Below, in pieces: positions 23,989-31,034 of a stretch of DNA of 46,944 nucleotides. The first letter of the stretch is position 1, and each line of letters opens with the position of its first letter. Under the pieces are notes generated by a model, which made no database searches, was not told the origin of the DNA, and saw only the letters and a list, made by a program, of their open reading frames with translations. Both the position numbers and the translations under genes were made by a program. Source of the stretch: Candidatus Ryanbacteria bacterium RIFCSPHIGHO2_02_FULL_48_12 (GTDB lineage Bacteria > Patescibacteriota > Minisyncoccia > Ryanbacterales > 2-02-FULL-48-12); assembly GCA_001819875.1 (NCBI GenBank), contig MHNR01000012.1, positions 4,775 to 51,718 of the forward strand, read 5' to 3'.

Positions 23989-24251
23989 ATGGGGCTTTAA
24001 GTGAAAATATTGCTTAATACCTCTTCTCTCAAGGTTAAAGAATGTTTTTAACCTGAAAGGTCGATTATTAAGAAGTAAATCTGGAGAGACTCCTGTCATT
24101 TAAGCAGGTCTTTTCAGGTCAAGCATATGTACAAAGTAATTTTGGTTAGGGTTTTTCTAACTGAGTTACTAAAGATATGCGTCTTGGCGCTCTCCATTAA
24201 GGAGGTTGTTGAGACCATCTTTAGCCCTTGCAAATTTCTTAAACCGCCCAT
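23989..24251 (+). ncRNA. Putative retron msr-msd RNA
   Basis: The ~260 bases between xseA and the reverse transcriptase contain no credible gene but strong structure. Ends 23989-24013 and 24230-24251 pair over about 19 bp with small bulges (TTGC/GCAA, GAAA/TTTC, TTTAA/TTAAA, GGGC/GCCC), as expected of retron a1/a2 repeats. Inside are AGGTTAAA/TTTAACCT (24032-24053), GGAG/CTCC and CCTG/CAGG hairpins, and a long hairpin at 24123-24180 (GCATAT, AGTAA, GTTAG and their complements). The branching guanosine cannot be assigned with certainty; G24012 in TTGC is one option. Confidence 0.55.
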
Positions 24252-24277
24252 AAGTAAGAACTATGGGCGGTTTTTTG
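24244..24277 (+). terminator. Terminator-like hairpin in the RT leader
   Basis: CCGCCCATA, nine-base loop, TATGGGCGG and TTTTTT, ending four bases before the RT start. Its 5' arm overlaps the putative a2 repeat, so the two foldings exclude each other; this could couple msr-msd folding to RT expression. Confidence 0.8.
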
Positions 24278-24280
24278 TCC

Positions 24281-25204
24281 ATGAAGAAAATTTATCCACA
24301 AACTTTTTCAAGGTTTAAAGATCTAAGGATAGAATTACTTCCTAACCTTTTTGGTGTTCGTGATATGGAATTTTATCGGGTTTCAAGTAATGCTCATTTT
24401 TTGTATAGACCTATAGAAATTAAGAAAAAGAGTGGTGGAGTGCGTCAAATATATGCTCCCTCTGGTAGATTGAAATTTTTACAAAGACGGATACTATCAA
24501 AATTACTCGAGAAAGTACGCTTGCCCCCATTTGTCTTTGGGGGCGTAAAAGGAAAGTCTATAATTAATAATGCGAGTTGCCATTTGGGGTCGAAATATTT
24601 ACTGAACTTAGATATCGAGAATTTTTTCCCCAGTGTAAACTGGCAGCTTGTGCGTAAATTATTCATAGATCTTGGGTGTGATAGTAGCGTGGCCGATGTG
24701 TTAACTCGATTTACAACATTGGATTATCGGCTCCCACAAGGTGCTCCCACAAGTCCTTATATTTTAAATCTTGTATTAAGTAACCTTGACCGAAGATTTT
24801 TTCTATTAGCTTGCTCTAATAGACTTACCTATTCAAGATATTTTGATGATATTACAATCTCTGGTGGTAAGAGATTGATTGGGTTGGAGGAGAGCTTTTT
24901 AGAAATTCTTAGACAAGAAGGATTTACTATAAATCTTAAAAAAAAATATCTTTATGGCCCTAGTGAGGATAAGAAGGTAACAGGGTTAGTGCTCAAGAGT
25001 GGGGGAAGGATGGAATTAGTCAGCATGTCGGGGTTACTCAAATACTTAAATGAGCTGATTACGGAAGGTTTATCTAACCTTGATGGTATAAATTTAGAAA
25101 AAGAGAAGCAGACGCTTCTGGGGAAGATAGAATTTGTAAAATCAATAGACAAGGTAGATGGTCAAAATTTAAATACTCTTTTTAATAAGATTAAATGGGT
25201 TTAA
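24281..25204 (+). CDS. Retron-type reverse transcriptase
   Basis: 307 residues, the size of retron RTs and too short for a group II intron maturase. Motifs: NAxxH at 97-101 (NNASCH), NLDIENFFPS with the first catalytic Asp (111), LPQGAPTSP at 151-159, YSRYFDD at 184-190 with the catalytic Asp pair, and VTG at 233-235. NAxxH and VTG are the retron X and Y hallmarks that direct priming on the cognate msr RNA; DGR enzymes have a different LPxGxxxSQ box. The gene is visibly AT-rich compared with xseA and pcm, suggesting transfer. No effector gene is adjacent. ATG 24281 is chosen over an earlier in-frame codon inside the terminator hairpin. Confidence 0.85.
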   Translation: MKKIYPQTFSRFKDLRIELLPNLFGVRDMEFYRVSSNAHFLYRPIEIKKKSGGVRQIYAPSGRLKFLQRRILSKLLEKVRLPPFVFGGVKGKSIINNASCHLGSKYLLNLDIENFFPSVNWQLVRKLFIDLGCDSSVADVLTRFTTLDYRLPQGAPTSPYILNLVLSNLDRRFFLLACSNRLTYSRYFDDITISGGKRLIGLEESFLEILRQEGFTINLKKKYLYGPSEDKKVTGLVLKSGGRMELVSMSGLLKYLNELITEGLSNLDGINLEKEKQTLLGKIEFVKSIDKVDGQNLNTLFNKIKWV

Positions 25205-25310
25205 TGTGCTCAATCTCTGAGATGGTTACGAGAAAAATCCTTGCGCCGATGGCAACCGGCAAGTATGGGTGTTGAGAAAACGCTAACTTATCGAGAACGC
25301 TCTTTATAGT
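25205..25310 (+). other. Non-coding gap after the retron
   Basis: No gene seen. A weak fold is possible (CTCAA at ~25209 with TTGAG at ~25273, and CTTG..CCG with CGG-CAAG around 25238-25262). It may be the 3' end of the retron unit. Confidence 0.3.
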
Positions 25311-25346
25311 ACCGCCAACGCGCATATGCGCCATGGCGGTTTTTTG
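25311..25346 (+). terminator. Rho-independent terminator
   Basis: ACCGCC and GGCGGT enclose an inner GCGCATATGCGC palindrome and are followed by TTTTTTG; it ends the retron unit. Confidence 0.85.
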
Positions 25347-25359
25347 TTTGTGTGTCTAA

Positions 25360-25374
25360 TGCTACCATCATCGT
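25360..25374 (+). promoter_or_regulatory. Extended -10 promoter of pcm, leaderless
   Basis: TG (25360-25361), one base, TACCAT (25363-25368), six bases, ATG 25375. Confidence 0.6.
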
Positions 25375-26010
25375 ATGGATGAGCTTGTGCGAGAGTTGGA
25401 ACGAAAGGGTGTATTAAAATCAAAACGCATTGTGGATGCGCTTTTGGCGGTGGATCGCGTGGATTTTGTGCCTGGGCATATGAGAGACTTGGTATATGCG
25501 GATGAGGCTTTGCCTATCGGCTACGGGCAGACGATATCACAACCGTATACTGTGGTCTTTATGCTTGAGCTTTTGGGAGTACGTGCCGGGGATATCGTCT
25601 TTGAGGTCGGCTATGGATCAGGATGGCAAACCGTGCTTTTGGCACATATTGTAGGTAGTGGTGGTCATATATATGCCTGCGAGATTGTACCCGAGCTTTG
25701 CAAATTTGGCGAGGACAATATTGCAAAGCACGCGTCCTTGGCGTCGCGGGTTTCTCTGTATTGTCAGGATGCGAGTGCGGGGCTCCCCAAAGAGGCAAAA
25801 AATCGCGGGGGGTTTGATCGGATCGTCGCCGCGGCGAGTGCTACACAGGTGCCCAAAGCCTGGCGCGACCAGCTCAAGGGGGGCGGTGTGATGGTATATC
25901 CAAGTCATGAATCGTTGTGGCGGGAGACTAAGCGTGCGGGCGGAGATTTTGCGGTAGAGGAGTTCCCCGGGTTTGCCTTTGTGCCATTCGTTACGGACGA
26001 TACGGCATAA
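25375..26010 (+). CDS. pcm: Protein-L-isoaspartate O-methyltransferase
   Basis: 211 residues, the usual length. PCMT repairs isomerised Asp/Asn residues in aged proteins using S-adenosylmethionine. Seen: VDRVDFVP near residue 22-30, the substrate-binding ALPIGYGQTISQPYTV (~44-59), SAM motif FEVGYGSGWQT (~76-86), and the later RIVAAASATQVPKAW. Leaderless start; it has its own promoter and is not linked to the retron transcript. Confidence 0.93.
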   Translation: MDELVRELERKGVLKSKRIVDALLAVDRVDFVPGHMRDLVYADEALPIGYGQTISQPYTVVFMLELLGVRAGDIVFEVGYGSGWQTVLLAHIVGSGGHIYACEIVPELCKFGEDNIAKHASLASRVSLYCQDASAGLPKEAKNRGGFDRIVAAASATQVPKAWRDQLKGGGVMVYPSHESLWRETKRAGGDFAVEEFPGFAFVPFVTDDTA

Positions 26011-26062
26011 TCTTGTTGGGGATGTCGCTGTATATTGGAGAACTTTCGTGCTACAATGCAGA

Positions 26063-26182
26063 TGGGTCCAGGACATCGAAAAGGCACCATGTTCATGGGA
26101 TCTCCTAGATGGGTGACCGACGGGTCCTGGCCTTAGGGTTTTGGTTTCTAAATATCTTGTCCCCCCATAAAGGGGTTTTTTG
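26063..26182 (+). ncRNA. Candidate small structured RNA
   Basis: An extended -10 (TGC TACAAT, TACAAT at 26052-26057) starts a transcript of about 120 bases that ends in CCCC/GGGG and a T run at 26161-26182. CCAGGAC (26069-26075) and GTCCTGG (26124-26130) close a domain holding GGcACC/GGGTgaCC and small inner hairpins. There is no open frame. The conserved SRP RNA loop was looked for and not found, so the family is unknown. Confidence 0.6.
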
Positions 26183-26217
26183 TTTGGTAGTTTTTCCGGT
26201 AAGGGTACTACAAGGCC

Positions 26218-26349
26218 ATGCTTACTGATGAGGAGGTCACAAAGCTTATTGGCGCATTTAAAGAGGTATTTGCTACCCGTACGGAGATTGAGGGCAGGTT
26301 TGACGCGCTCAAAGAGGATTTTTCAAAATTGCAGTCTTTCGTTGCTTAG
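26218..26349 (+). CDS. 43-residue helical protein
   Basis: Encodes 43 residues, predicted as one or two charged amphipathic helices (MLTDEEVTKLIGAF, then EIEGRFDALKEDFSKLQ). Such short helical proteins beginning with an EEV-KLI-like helix recur in candidate-phylum genomes without a known role. TACTAC lies six bases before the ATG, and a terminator follows at 26372, which supports expression as an independent leaderless gene. Confidence 0.55.
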   Translation: MLTDEEVTKLIGAFKEVFATRTEIEGRFDALKEDFSKLQSFVA

Positions 26350-26371
26350 TATGCAGAAGCTTTTTACCCAC

Positions 26372-26395
26372 TCCCCAATAAGGGGCTTTTTGTTC
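26372..26395 (+). terminator. Rho-independent terminator
   Basis: CTCCCC, five-base loop, GGGG then CTTTTTG after the 43-residue gene. Confidence 0.75.
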
Positions 26396-26443
26396 CTATT
26401 ATCAAAAAGAATCCACAGATAAGGATTTGGAGAGATGAGATGG

Positions 26444-26458
26444 TGCTATACTTGATGT
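26444..26458 (+). promoter_or_regulatory. Extended -10 promoter, leaderless
   Basis: TG (26444-26445), one base, TATACT (26447-26452), six bases, ATG 26459. Confidence 0.65.
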
Positions 26459-26743
26459 ATGAACGAGCAGGAGCTACGGGAGCGCATTGGGGAGAGATTT
26501 CCCAAATTGGCACCCGAGGAGAATATGGCGGTCATTTTAAAATCTATCGCCGAGATACATCCGGAGGTGCGCCCAAAGCTTGAGGAGTTTTTGCGCACCG
26601 GCATGACGCCGCCCTATGAGCTCGAAGGGTATGACGTGGCACGGCTCATGCGTGAGCAAGGTATGCATGAGCTTGCCGCTTACATGACGCTCTCCTGGCT
26701 CAAAAAAGATCCCGTAAAGGCACTCAAATCGCTCCAAAATTAA
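26459..26743 (+). CDS. Hypothetical small protein
   Basis: 94 residues, acidic to neutral, almost all helical with no membrane segment or signal. No family recognised; it was considered as XseB, but that protein is shorter and has a different helical pattern. The leaderless promoter fixes the start. The C-terminal half (YDVARLMREQGMHELAAYM) looks like a small helix-turn-helix-like bundle. Confidence 0.65.
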   Translation: MNEQELRERIGERFPKLAPEENMAVILKSIAEIHPEVRPKLEEFLRTGMTPPYELEGYDVARLMREQGMHELAAYMTLSWLKKDPVKALKSLQN

Positions 26744-26795
26744 TTTGGTATTCAAAGGTCGTTAGTAGCTAAGTGTTTGTACTCATATCATTTTT

Positions 26796-27053
26796 ATGAA
26801 GTTACATACGATAGCATTTATCCTACTTATCATAGGAGGACTCAACTGGCTCCTCATGGGGCTTGTCGGTTGGGAAGTAGGGGAGATCTTTGGCGGATCA
26901 AGTGCCATGATCTCACGTATTATCTATATCTTGGTGGGACTCTCTGCGGTATATGAGATTGCAACCCACAAGGGGCGTTGCAAAGAATGCGATGCCGCAA
27001 AGTCCAGCTCGCCATCAATGCCATCTATGCCGAGCCAGCAAAAGCCGATGTAG
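26796..27053 (+). CDS. DUF378 membrane protein
   Basis: 85 residues with two transmembrane helices (~3-24 and ~41-59). The sequence LLIIGGLNWLLMGLVGWEV and the second helix ending in YEI match DUF378 (YuzA-type) proteins, whose function is unknown. A Cys pair (RCKEC, ~66-70) and a Ser/Pro/Met-rich tail follow. TATCAT lies only four bases from the ATG, so the transcript is probably leaderless or nearly so. Confidence 0.85.
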   Translation: MKLHTIAFILLIIGGLNWLLMGLVGWEVGEIFGGSSAMISRIIYILVGLSAVYEIATHKGRCKECDAAKSSSPSMPSMPSQQKPM

Positions 27054-27110
27054 TGGTCGGTAATGAAATGTATTTTCATTCGTTGTAGAGTATGGTGCAT
27101 CATAAAGCGG

Positions 27111-27146
27111 CAAACCTCTCCCAGTCAGCGGAGAGGTTTGTTTTTG
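27111..27146 (+). terminator. Rho-independent terminator
   Basis: AAACCTCTCC, eight-base loop, GGAGAGGTTT and a T-rich tail. Confidence 0.9.
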
Positions 27147-27434
27147 TGTATGAAGTAAGAATTTCCCCAAACAAAAAAATCGTCCCAAAACGAAAAAGTG
27201 CCCGAGGGCGTTGAGTGTGAAGTGTGGTGAGTGGTTAGTGTGGGTTGTGGTGTTTGAGAGTGGAGTGTGTGGTTTGTTTGGGGTGTTGTTGCCGATGGGC
27301 GAAGTGTTTTTGTGGGTTGTGTAAGGTGCTTACATTCTCAATATATACCTTGGGTATTAGGTGTGCAATAAGTGAGAGGCTAAAGGTGTGGATAAAAAAA
27401 TATTTATTTCCAACCCTCTCATACCATTTATGCT
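27147..27434. other. Non-coding region with G/T-only tract
   Basis: No gene supported. From ~27211 to ~27330 the plus strand is almost purely G and T with GTGTGG-like words, a strong strand asymmetry not seen elsewhere in the window. One copy of a 21-base direct repeat lies at 27375-27395. Confidence 0.6.
27375..27395 (+). repeat. Direct repeat, left copy (21 bp)
   Basis: AGAGGCTAAAGGTGTGGATAA; the copy at 28095-28115 differs at one base. The pair flanks the NUDIX gene. Confidence 0.75.
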
Positions 27435-27939
27435 TTACTGTGTCCCACTCGAATCTGTGGGTAGTGCTATCGTAGCGATTGTTTTTTCTGTAAACAATAC
27501 TTCAGATATTATCCTAAACGGATCTTTAGCATAAGAAGCATGGCGAATATTATTTTGATTTTCGAGTAGCCATCGTATTCTATATTTCATAATATCGCTT
27601 TCCACACTTGCAAGAATTTCTTCTCTTGAGAACCACCCCACATCAAGAATCTCATTATCTGCTTTGATATCACCACCTCTATATTCTGAAAAAAAGTCTA
27701 GGATTACCTTGGGCGGCTCACTAATACTTGAGTAGATAGCCGACATTTTTTTTATTTCGATATGAACATTTGTCTCCTCTAAAACCTCCCTCTTCAGAGC
27801 TGAAATGACATCTTCGCCCTCCTCAACTTGCCCCCCCTGGTATCTCCCATCCTCGCCATTCTGTTCTAGCCAACAAAAATTGGTCATACCTGTTTCGTAT
27901 AAGACTACCAACCGCAACTATGTGTTTGGGGTATGCCAT
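27435..27939 (-). pseudogene. NUDIX hydrolase, frameshifted at a G7 tract
   Basis: On the minus strand ATG 27939 opens MAYPKHIVAVGSLIRN, then FLLARTEWRGWEIPGG, a normal NUDIX N-terminus, which runs into a stop soon after a run of seven G's (plus 27831-27837). The second frame continues with GGQVEEGE...REVLEETNV, the rest of the NUDIX box, and a full C-terminus. Removing one G joins both halves into a protein of about 168 residues. It may be a real pseudogene, a phase-variable gene with a slippery tract, or an assembly error. TATCTT lies seven bases before the ATG. Confidence 0.85.
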
Positions 27940-27973
27940 ACCGTCAAAGATAACATAAAATAAGTTTCGTCTC

Positions 27974-28023
27974 TAAAAAAACAAAAAATACTGTGCAAAA
28001 AAATAATTTGTTTGCACAGTATT
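27974..28023 (-). terminator. Strong hairpin / minus-strand terminator
   Basis: AATACTGTGCAAA and TTTGCACAGTATT (27987-27999, 28011-28023) form a 13-bp perfect stem. On the minus strand a U-rich run follows, so it would stop a transcript entering from the right. No minus-strand gene is seen upstream of it. Confidence 0.65.
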
Positions 28024-28094
28024 ACTCACAAGGGAAGACCCAATAGTGTATATCCAAATGAGTGAGCAAAGTCATATAAAATACTCTAAGGTGT

Positions 28095-28115
28095 AGAGGC
28101 TAAAGGTATGGATAA
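28095..28115 (+). repeat. Direct repeat, right copy (21 bp)
   Basis: AGAGGCTAAAGGTATGGATAA, matching 27375-27395 at 20 of 21 bases. Confidence 0.75.
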
Positions 28116-28136
28116 GTATGATATATCCAAAAAGTA

Positions 28137-28165
28137 TTGACATATATGGATATTTTTAGTAAAAT
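28137..28165 (+). promoter_or_regulatory. Consensus promoter with possible operator
   Basis: TTGACA (28137-28142), 17 bases, TAAAAT (28160-28165). ATATCCA upstream of the -35 and TGGATAT between -35 and -10 form an inverted repeat, and a further ATATCCA lies near 28050; a repressor could bind here. Confidence 0.7.
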
Positions 28166-28216
28166 CGCAGTGGTTTTTAGTTTTTTGATAGAATAATACA
28201 AGAGAAGGGGGATCTT

Positions 28217-28591
28217 ATGGCTCTAGCAAGCAGAGATATCCGCGATTTTGAGTGCGACAAGGTGGTGCGCATCCTGCAGGCAGATGGCGGGTATGCCAGG
28301 ATTCGAGTCCAGACAATAGATCGAGACCTCTATCTTTGTGTCGAACCAAAAGAGGGTGACCCGGGGAGAGAGGCCGCGGTTGCATTTATTGTGGAGATAT
28401 TTGAGATTTTGAAAAAACAGGTTTTTGTCCCCGTGGCTCAAGGTCCTGTCAATGCGCCAGTAGAAAAAATTTCTCTTCTGCGGACATGGCTAAACCGGGA
28501 TGACTATCCAATCATCCGCACTATCAATGCTATTCTCGAGCTCGATCCGGAGCCAAATAGCGAGCTCGTCCAAGCGCAAGATTCTCTATAG
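28217..28591 (+). CDS. Hypothetical protein
   Basis: 124 residues, cytoplasmic by composition, not recognised. It begins with a beta-rich stretch (~14-45) followed by a hydrophobic helix pattern (EAAVAFIVEIFEILKKQVF, ~55-73) that is amphipathic rather than membrane-spanning. AAGGGGGA precedes the ATG. A strong promoter with a putative operator and an own terminator suggest a separately regulated single gene. Confidence 0.6.
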   Translation: MALASRDIRDFECDKVVRILQADGGYARIRVQTIDRDLYLCVEPKEGDPGREAAVAFIVEIFEILKKQVFVPVAQGPVNAPVEKISLLRTWLNRDDYPIIRTINAILELDPEPNSELVQAQDSL

Positions 28592-28601
28592 GTATAAGTA
28601 T

Positions 28602-28627
28602 AAGAGCGTATCATACGCTCTTTTTTG
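28602..28627 (+). terminator. Rho-independent terminator
   Basis: AAGAGCGTA, three-base loop, TACGCTCTT and TTTTG. Confidence 0.9.
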
Positions 28628-28693
28628 TTTCAGGGTAACCGCGTGCTACCATGTGCCTATAGGTGAAATACAACAACTAACTACATACTATCT

Positions 28694-29251
28694 ATGGCAT
28701 CTCAAATATCCAAAGACGTGCAGAGCCACGGTGTCAAAATCTCCCAGCCACGCAAAGAGGAGGCCGAATACGGAAAGACCAAAAAAGGCATGCAGGCCTG
28801 CAAAAAATGTCATGCCTATTTTTATAAAAAATCGTGGCATCATGATCTGCCCGGCGTGAAAAAAGGAGAAAAGAAACCTGTCCCCGTGTTTACGTTTACG
28901 CTTTGTCCGGCGTGTCAGATGATACAAAACCGGCAGTATGAGGGCAAGGTCATCGTGGATGCTGCTCCGGCACATTTGCTCACCGAGATCATCAATCTCA
29001 TCAACGCTTATGGTGCGCGCGCCTACCATGCTGACACCCAGCATCGCATCATCAAGGTACAAAATGCTAAATCGGGTATTACAGTGACTACTACCGAAAA
29101 TCAGCTTGCCATCAAACTCGCTAAAAAAATCAAAGCGACATTTCATGCCTCAAAATTGATGGTGATACATCTTAAAGATCCTTCGGATGTGGAGCTCGCA
29201 CGTGTCATATTTGCGATGGACATGGATCGCGCCAAGTCCCTAAAGTCTTAG
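28694..29251 (+). CDS. Zinc-ribbon protein, BCAM0308/NMD3-like
   Basis: 185 residues. A CKKCHAYFYKKSWHH segment (~36-50) and a CPACQMIQN segment (~71-79) form a split zinc ribbon. The following HLLTEIINLINAYGARAY...HRIIKV and ITVTTTENQLAIKLAKKI resemble the BCAM0308 family and the N-terminal part of NMD3; binding to RNA or ribosomes is a guess from that resemblance. TACATA lies six bases before the ATG. It heads a run of same-strand genes through 34108. Confidence 0.6.
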   Translation: MASQISKDVQSHGVKISQPRKEEAEYGKTKKGMQACKKCHAYFYKKSWHHDLPGVKKGEKKPVPVFTFTLCPACQMIQNRQYEGKVIVDAAPAHLLTEIINLINAYGARAYHADTQHRIIKVQNAKSGITVTTTENQLAIKLAKKIKATFHASKLMVIHLKDPSDVELARVIFAMDMDRAKSLKS

Positions 29252-29258
29252 CTTTCCT

Positions 29259-29855
29259 ATGCCGGATATCTCCGTAGAGCAGATACTCCTAGCGTTTGGG
29301 TACGCGGGGATTTTTGGCGCCATGATCGCCAATGGGTTTTTTAGCTTTCCCTCAAGCCAGGTGCTCTATATTATCGCGGGATATTTTATCTCCACGGGAT
29401 ATTTTGATTGGTTTTGGGTGCTATTTGTGGGAGCGTTTGGGAACACCATCGGCAACGTCGTACTCTATGAAGTGGTGCGCAAACATGGTCTCTCCTACAT
29501 TACCAAATATCGAATGTTTCCGGAGCGCGAAGTCCGCAAGGTGCAGGTGGCATTCAATCGCCAGGGCGCATGGTTTTTGTTTGTGGCCAAGCTCCTGCCC
29601 GCGATTAAAGTATTTGCGCCGATACCTGCAGGTATCGCTCGGATGCATCGCGGACTTTATATGGGCATTATATTTATATCTTCGTATCTGTGGGCGTTTA
29701 TATTTTTGGCTATCGGGTTTTATTTTGGCAAAAGTAGTGATCTTTTCGGCAAATATGCGATTGTGCTCACGATAGTCGCATTTGTGGTGATGGCGGTGTT
29801 TTATCGCTATATGAACAGTGAGGCGGTGATACGCGAGGTGGAAGATGGTCTGTAG
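29259..29855 (+). CDS. DedA-family membrane protein
   Basis: 198 residues with the DedA / SNARE-associated (PF09335-type) pattern: FPSSQVLYIIAGYF near the first helix, GAFGNTIGNVVLYEVVRKHG with the re-entrant loop, F.RQGAWFLFVAKLLPAIKVFAPIPAGIARM with the conserved R/K and GxxR-like segment, and further hydrophobic helices to ~185. DedA proteins recycle undecaprenyl phosphate or flip phospholipids across the membrane. Seven bases after the preceding gene. Confidence 0.9.
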   Translation: MPDISVEQILLAFGYAGIFGAMIANGFFSFPSSQVLYIIAGYFISTGYFDWFWVLFVGAFGNTIGNVVLYEVVRKHGLSYITKYRMFPEREVRKVQVAFNRQGAWFLFVAKLLPAIKVFAPIPAGIARMHRGLYMGIIFISSYLWAFIFLAIGFYFGKSSDLFGKYAIVLTIVAFVVMAVFYRYMNSEAVIREVEDGL

Positions 29856-29900
29856 GGTGGATGAGTGTATGCGTTTCCAAAGTGTCGAGAACTCTATATT

Positions 29901-31001
29901 ATGGATAATATGTCAAAGCATGTGCAGTTATCTGAAAGTGAGCGTGCGCGTTATATCTACGATATACAGCTTTTAAAAGCGGGGTTTGACCACGTGAACG
30001 ATCATGTGGTAATCACGGATCCGCGGGGCAATATCCTGTATGCCAACGAGGCGGTAACCAAAAATACCGGCTACCTGCTGGATGAGATACTGGGGCACAA
30101 CCCAGGGGATCTCTGGGGTGGCCATATGCCGAAGGAATTTTATCAAGAGATGTGGCATGTTGTTGCAGAGGAGAAAAAGCCGTTTGTTGGCGAGGTAAAA
30201 AACGTCCGCAAAGACGGCACCGAGTATTGGCAAGAGATCCATATCTCACCGGTATTTGATGAGCATGGCGCGGTGCGGTTTTTTATCGGTATTGAGCCAA
30301 ACATTACCGGGCGCAAAGATCGGGAAAAATTCCGTGAGGAGTTTAATTCTATATTGAGCCATCAATTGCGCAACCCCTTGACCGCGATCAACTGGTCATT
30401 GCAGTGGCTTTTTGAGCAAGGCGGCCTTTCCATATATCAAAAAGAAACGCTTGAAGGGCTGTACAAAGAAAACCAAACACTTTTGCAGTTGGTAGCGGAT
30501 CTTTTGTCGCTCTCTCGGATGGAACGGATAGACAATCGTACCGAGGATTTTGATTTGGCGGAGCTGGTGCGTTCCATCTTGGAGATGCAAAAGCCGCACT
30601 ACAAAGACAAGGAGTTTTCATGTACTGCCACCGGGGCGTATCCGATGCACAACAACCGGTCGCTGGCGCTCCAGGTCTGTACCAATATCATTGCAAACGC
30701 CGCCGACTATTCGGCAAAAGAAAAGGGTAGGGTAACGATGTCGCTTGCTAAAAAACCCGGGGAATATGTGTTTTCTTGTGAGAACAACGGCGCGGCGATC
30801 CCTCTGGAAGAGCAGTCAAAGATTTTTACGCGGTTTTTCCGGACCTCCAATGCACGTGCATACAAAGAGCAGGGCACGGGTCTGGGTCTTTATATTGTCA
30901 AAATGATTACAGACCATCTCGGCTGGCACGTTTCTTTTACGAGTCCTGCGGCTGGCGGGGAGGGGACGATTTTTTATGTTCGGATCCCTGCGGGAAGATA
31001 G
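29901..31001 (+). CDS. PAS-domain sensor histidine kinase (cytoplasmic)
   Basis: 366 residues with no transmembrane segment. PAS domain ~20-135 (FDHVNDHVVITDPRGNILYAN, then GYLLDEILG and YWQEIHISPVFDEHG) suggests sensing of a soluble ligand, redox state or light. HisKA with FNSILSHQLRNPLTAI (His154) and HATPase_c with N-box VCTNIIANAADYS and G-box GTGLGLYIVKMI follow. Signal transfer to a receiver is expected, but no intact response regulator is adjacent. The nearest candidate with the acceptor Asp lies at 39706. An earlier start at 29865 is rejected. Confidence 0.93.
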   Translation: MDNMSKHVQLSESERARYIYDIQLLKAGFDHVNDHVVITDPRGNILYANEAVTKNTGYLLDEILGHNPGDLWGGHMPKEFYQEMWHVVAEEKKPFVGEVKNVRKDGTEYWQEIHISPVFDEHGAVRFFIGIEPNITGRKDREKFREEFNSILSHQLRNPLTAINWSLQWLFEQGGLSIYQKETLEGLYKENQTLLQLVADLLSLSRMERIDNRTEDFDLAELVRSILEMQKPHYKDKEFSCTATGAYPMHNNRSLALQVCTNIIANAADYSAKEKGRVTMSLAKKPGEYVFSCENNGAAIPLEEQSKIFTRFFRTSNARAYKEQGTGLGLYIVKMITDHLGWHVSFTSPAAGGEGTIFYVRIPAGR

Positions 31002-31034
31002 TCCTTAGTAATTTGATTGGGGAATAGTCATGTC

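Noticed and set aside
24127-24318. 63-codon frame overlapping the RT start
   Set aside because: Lies in the structured msr-msd region and runs through the terminator hairpin; no start signal.
23963-25204. Diversity-generating retroelement or group II intron
   Set aside because: The RT has QGAPTSP and VTG rather than the DGR LPxGxxxSQ box, no template/variable repeat pair was seen, and it lacks maturase and intron domain V/VI features.
26063-26182. SRP (4.5S) RNA
   Set aside because: Size fits, but the conserved GGAAGGAAGCAG-type loop is absent.
26459-26743. Exonuclease VII small subunit XseB
   Set aside because: Longer than XseB and without its typical two-helix LE..V..LE pattern.
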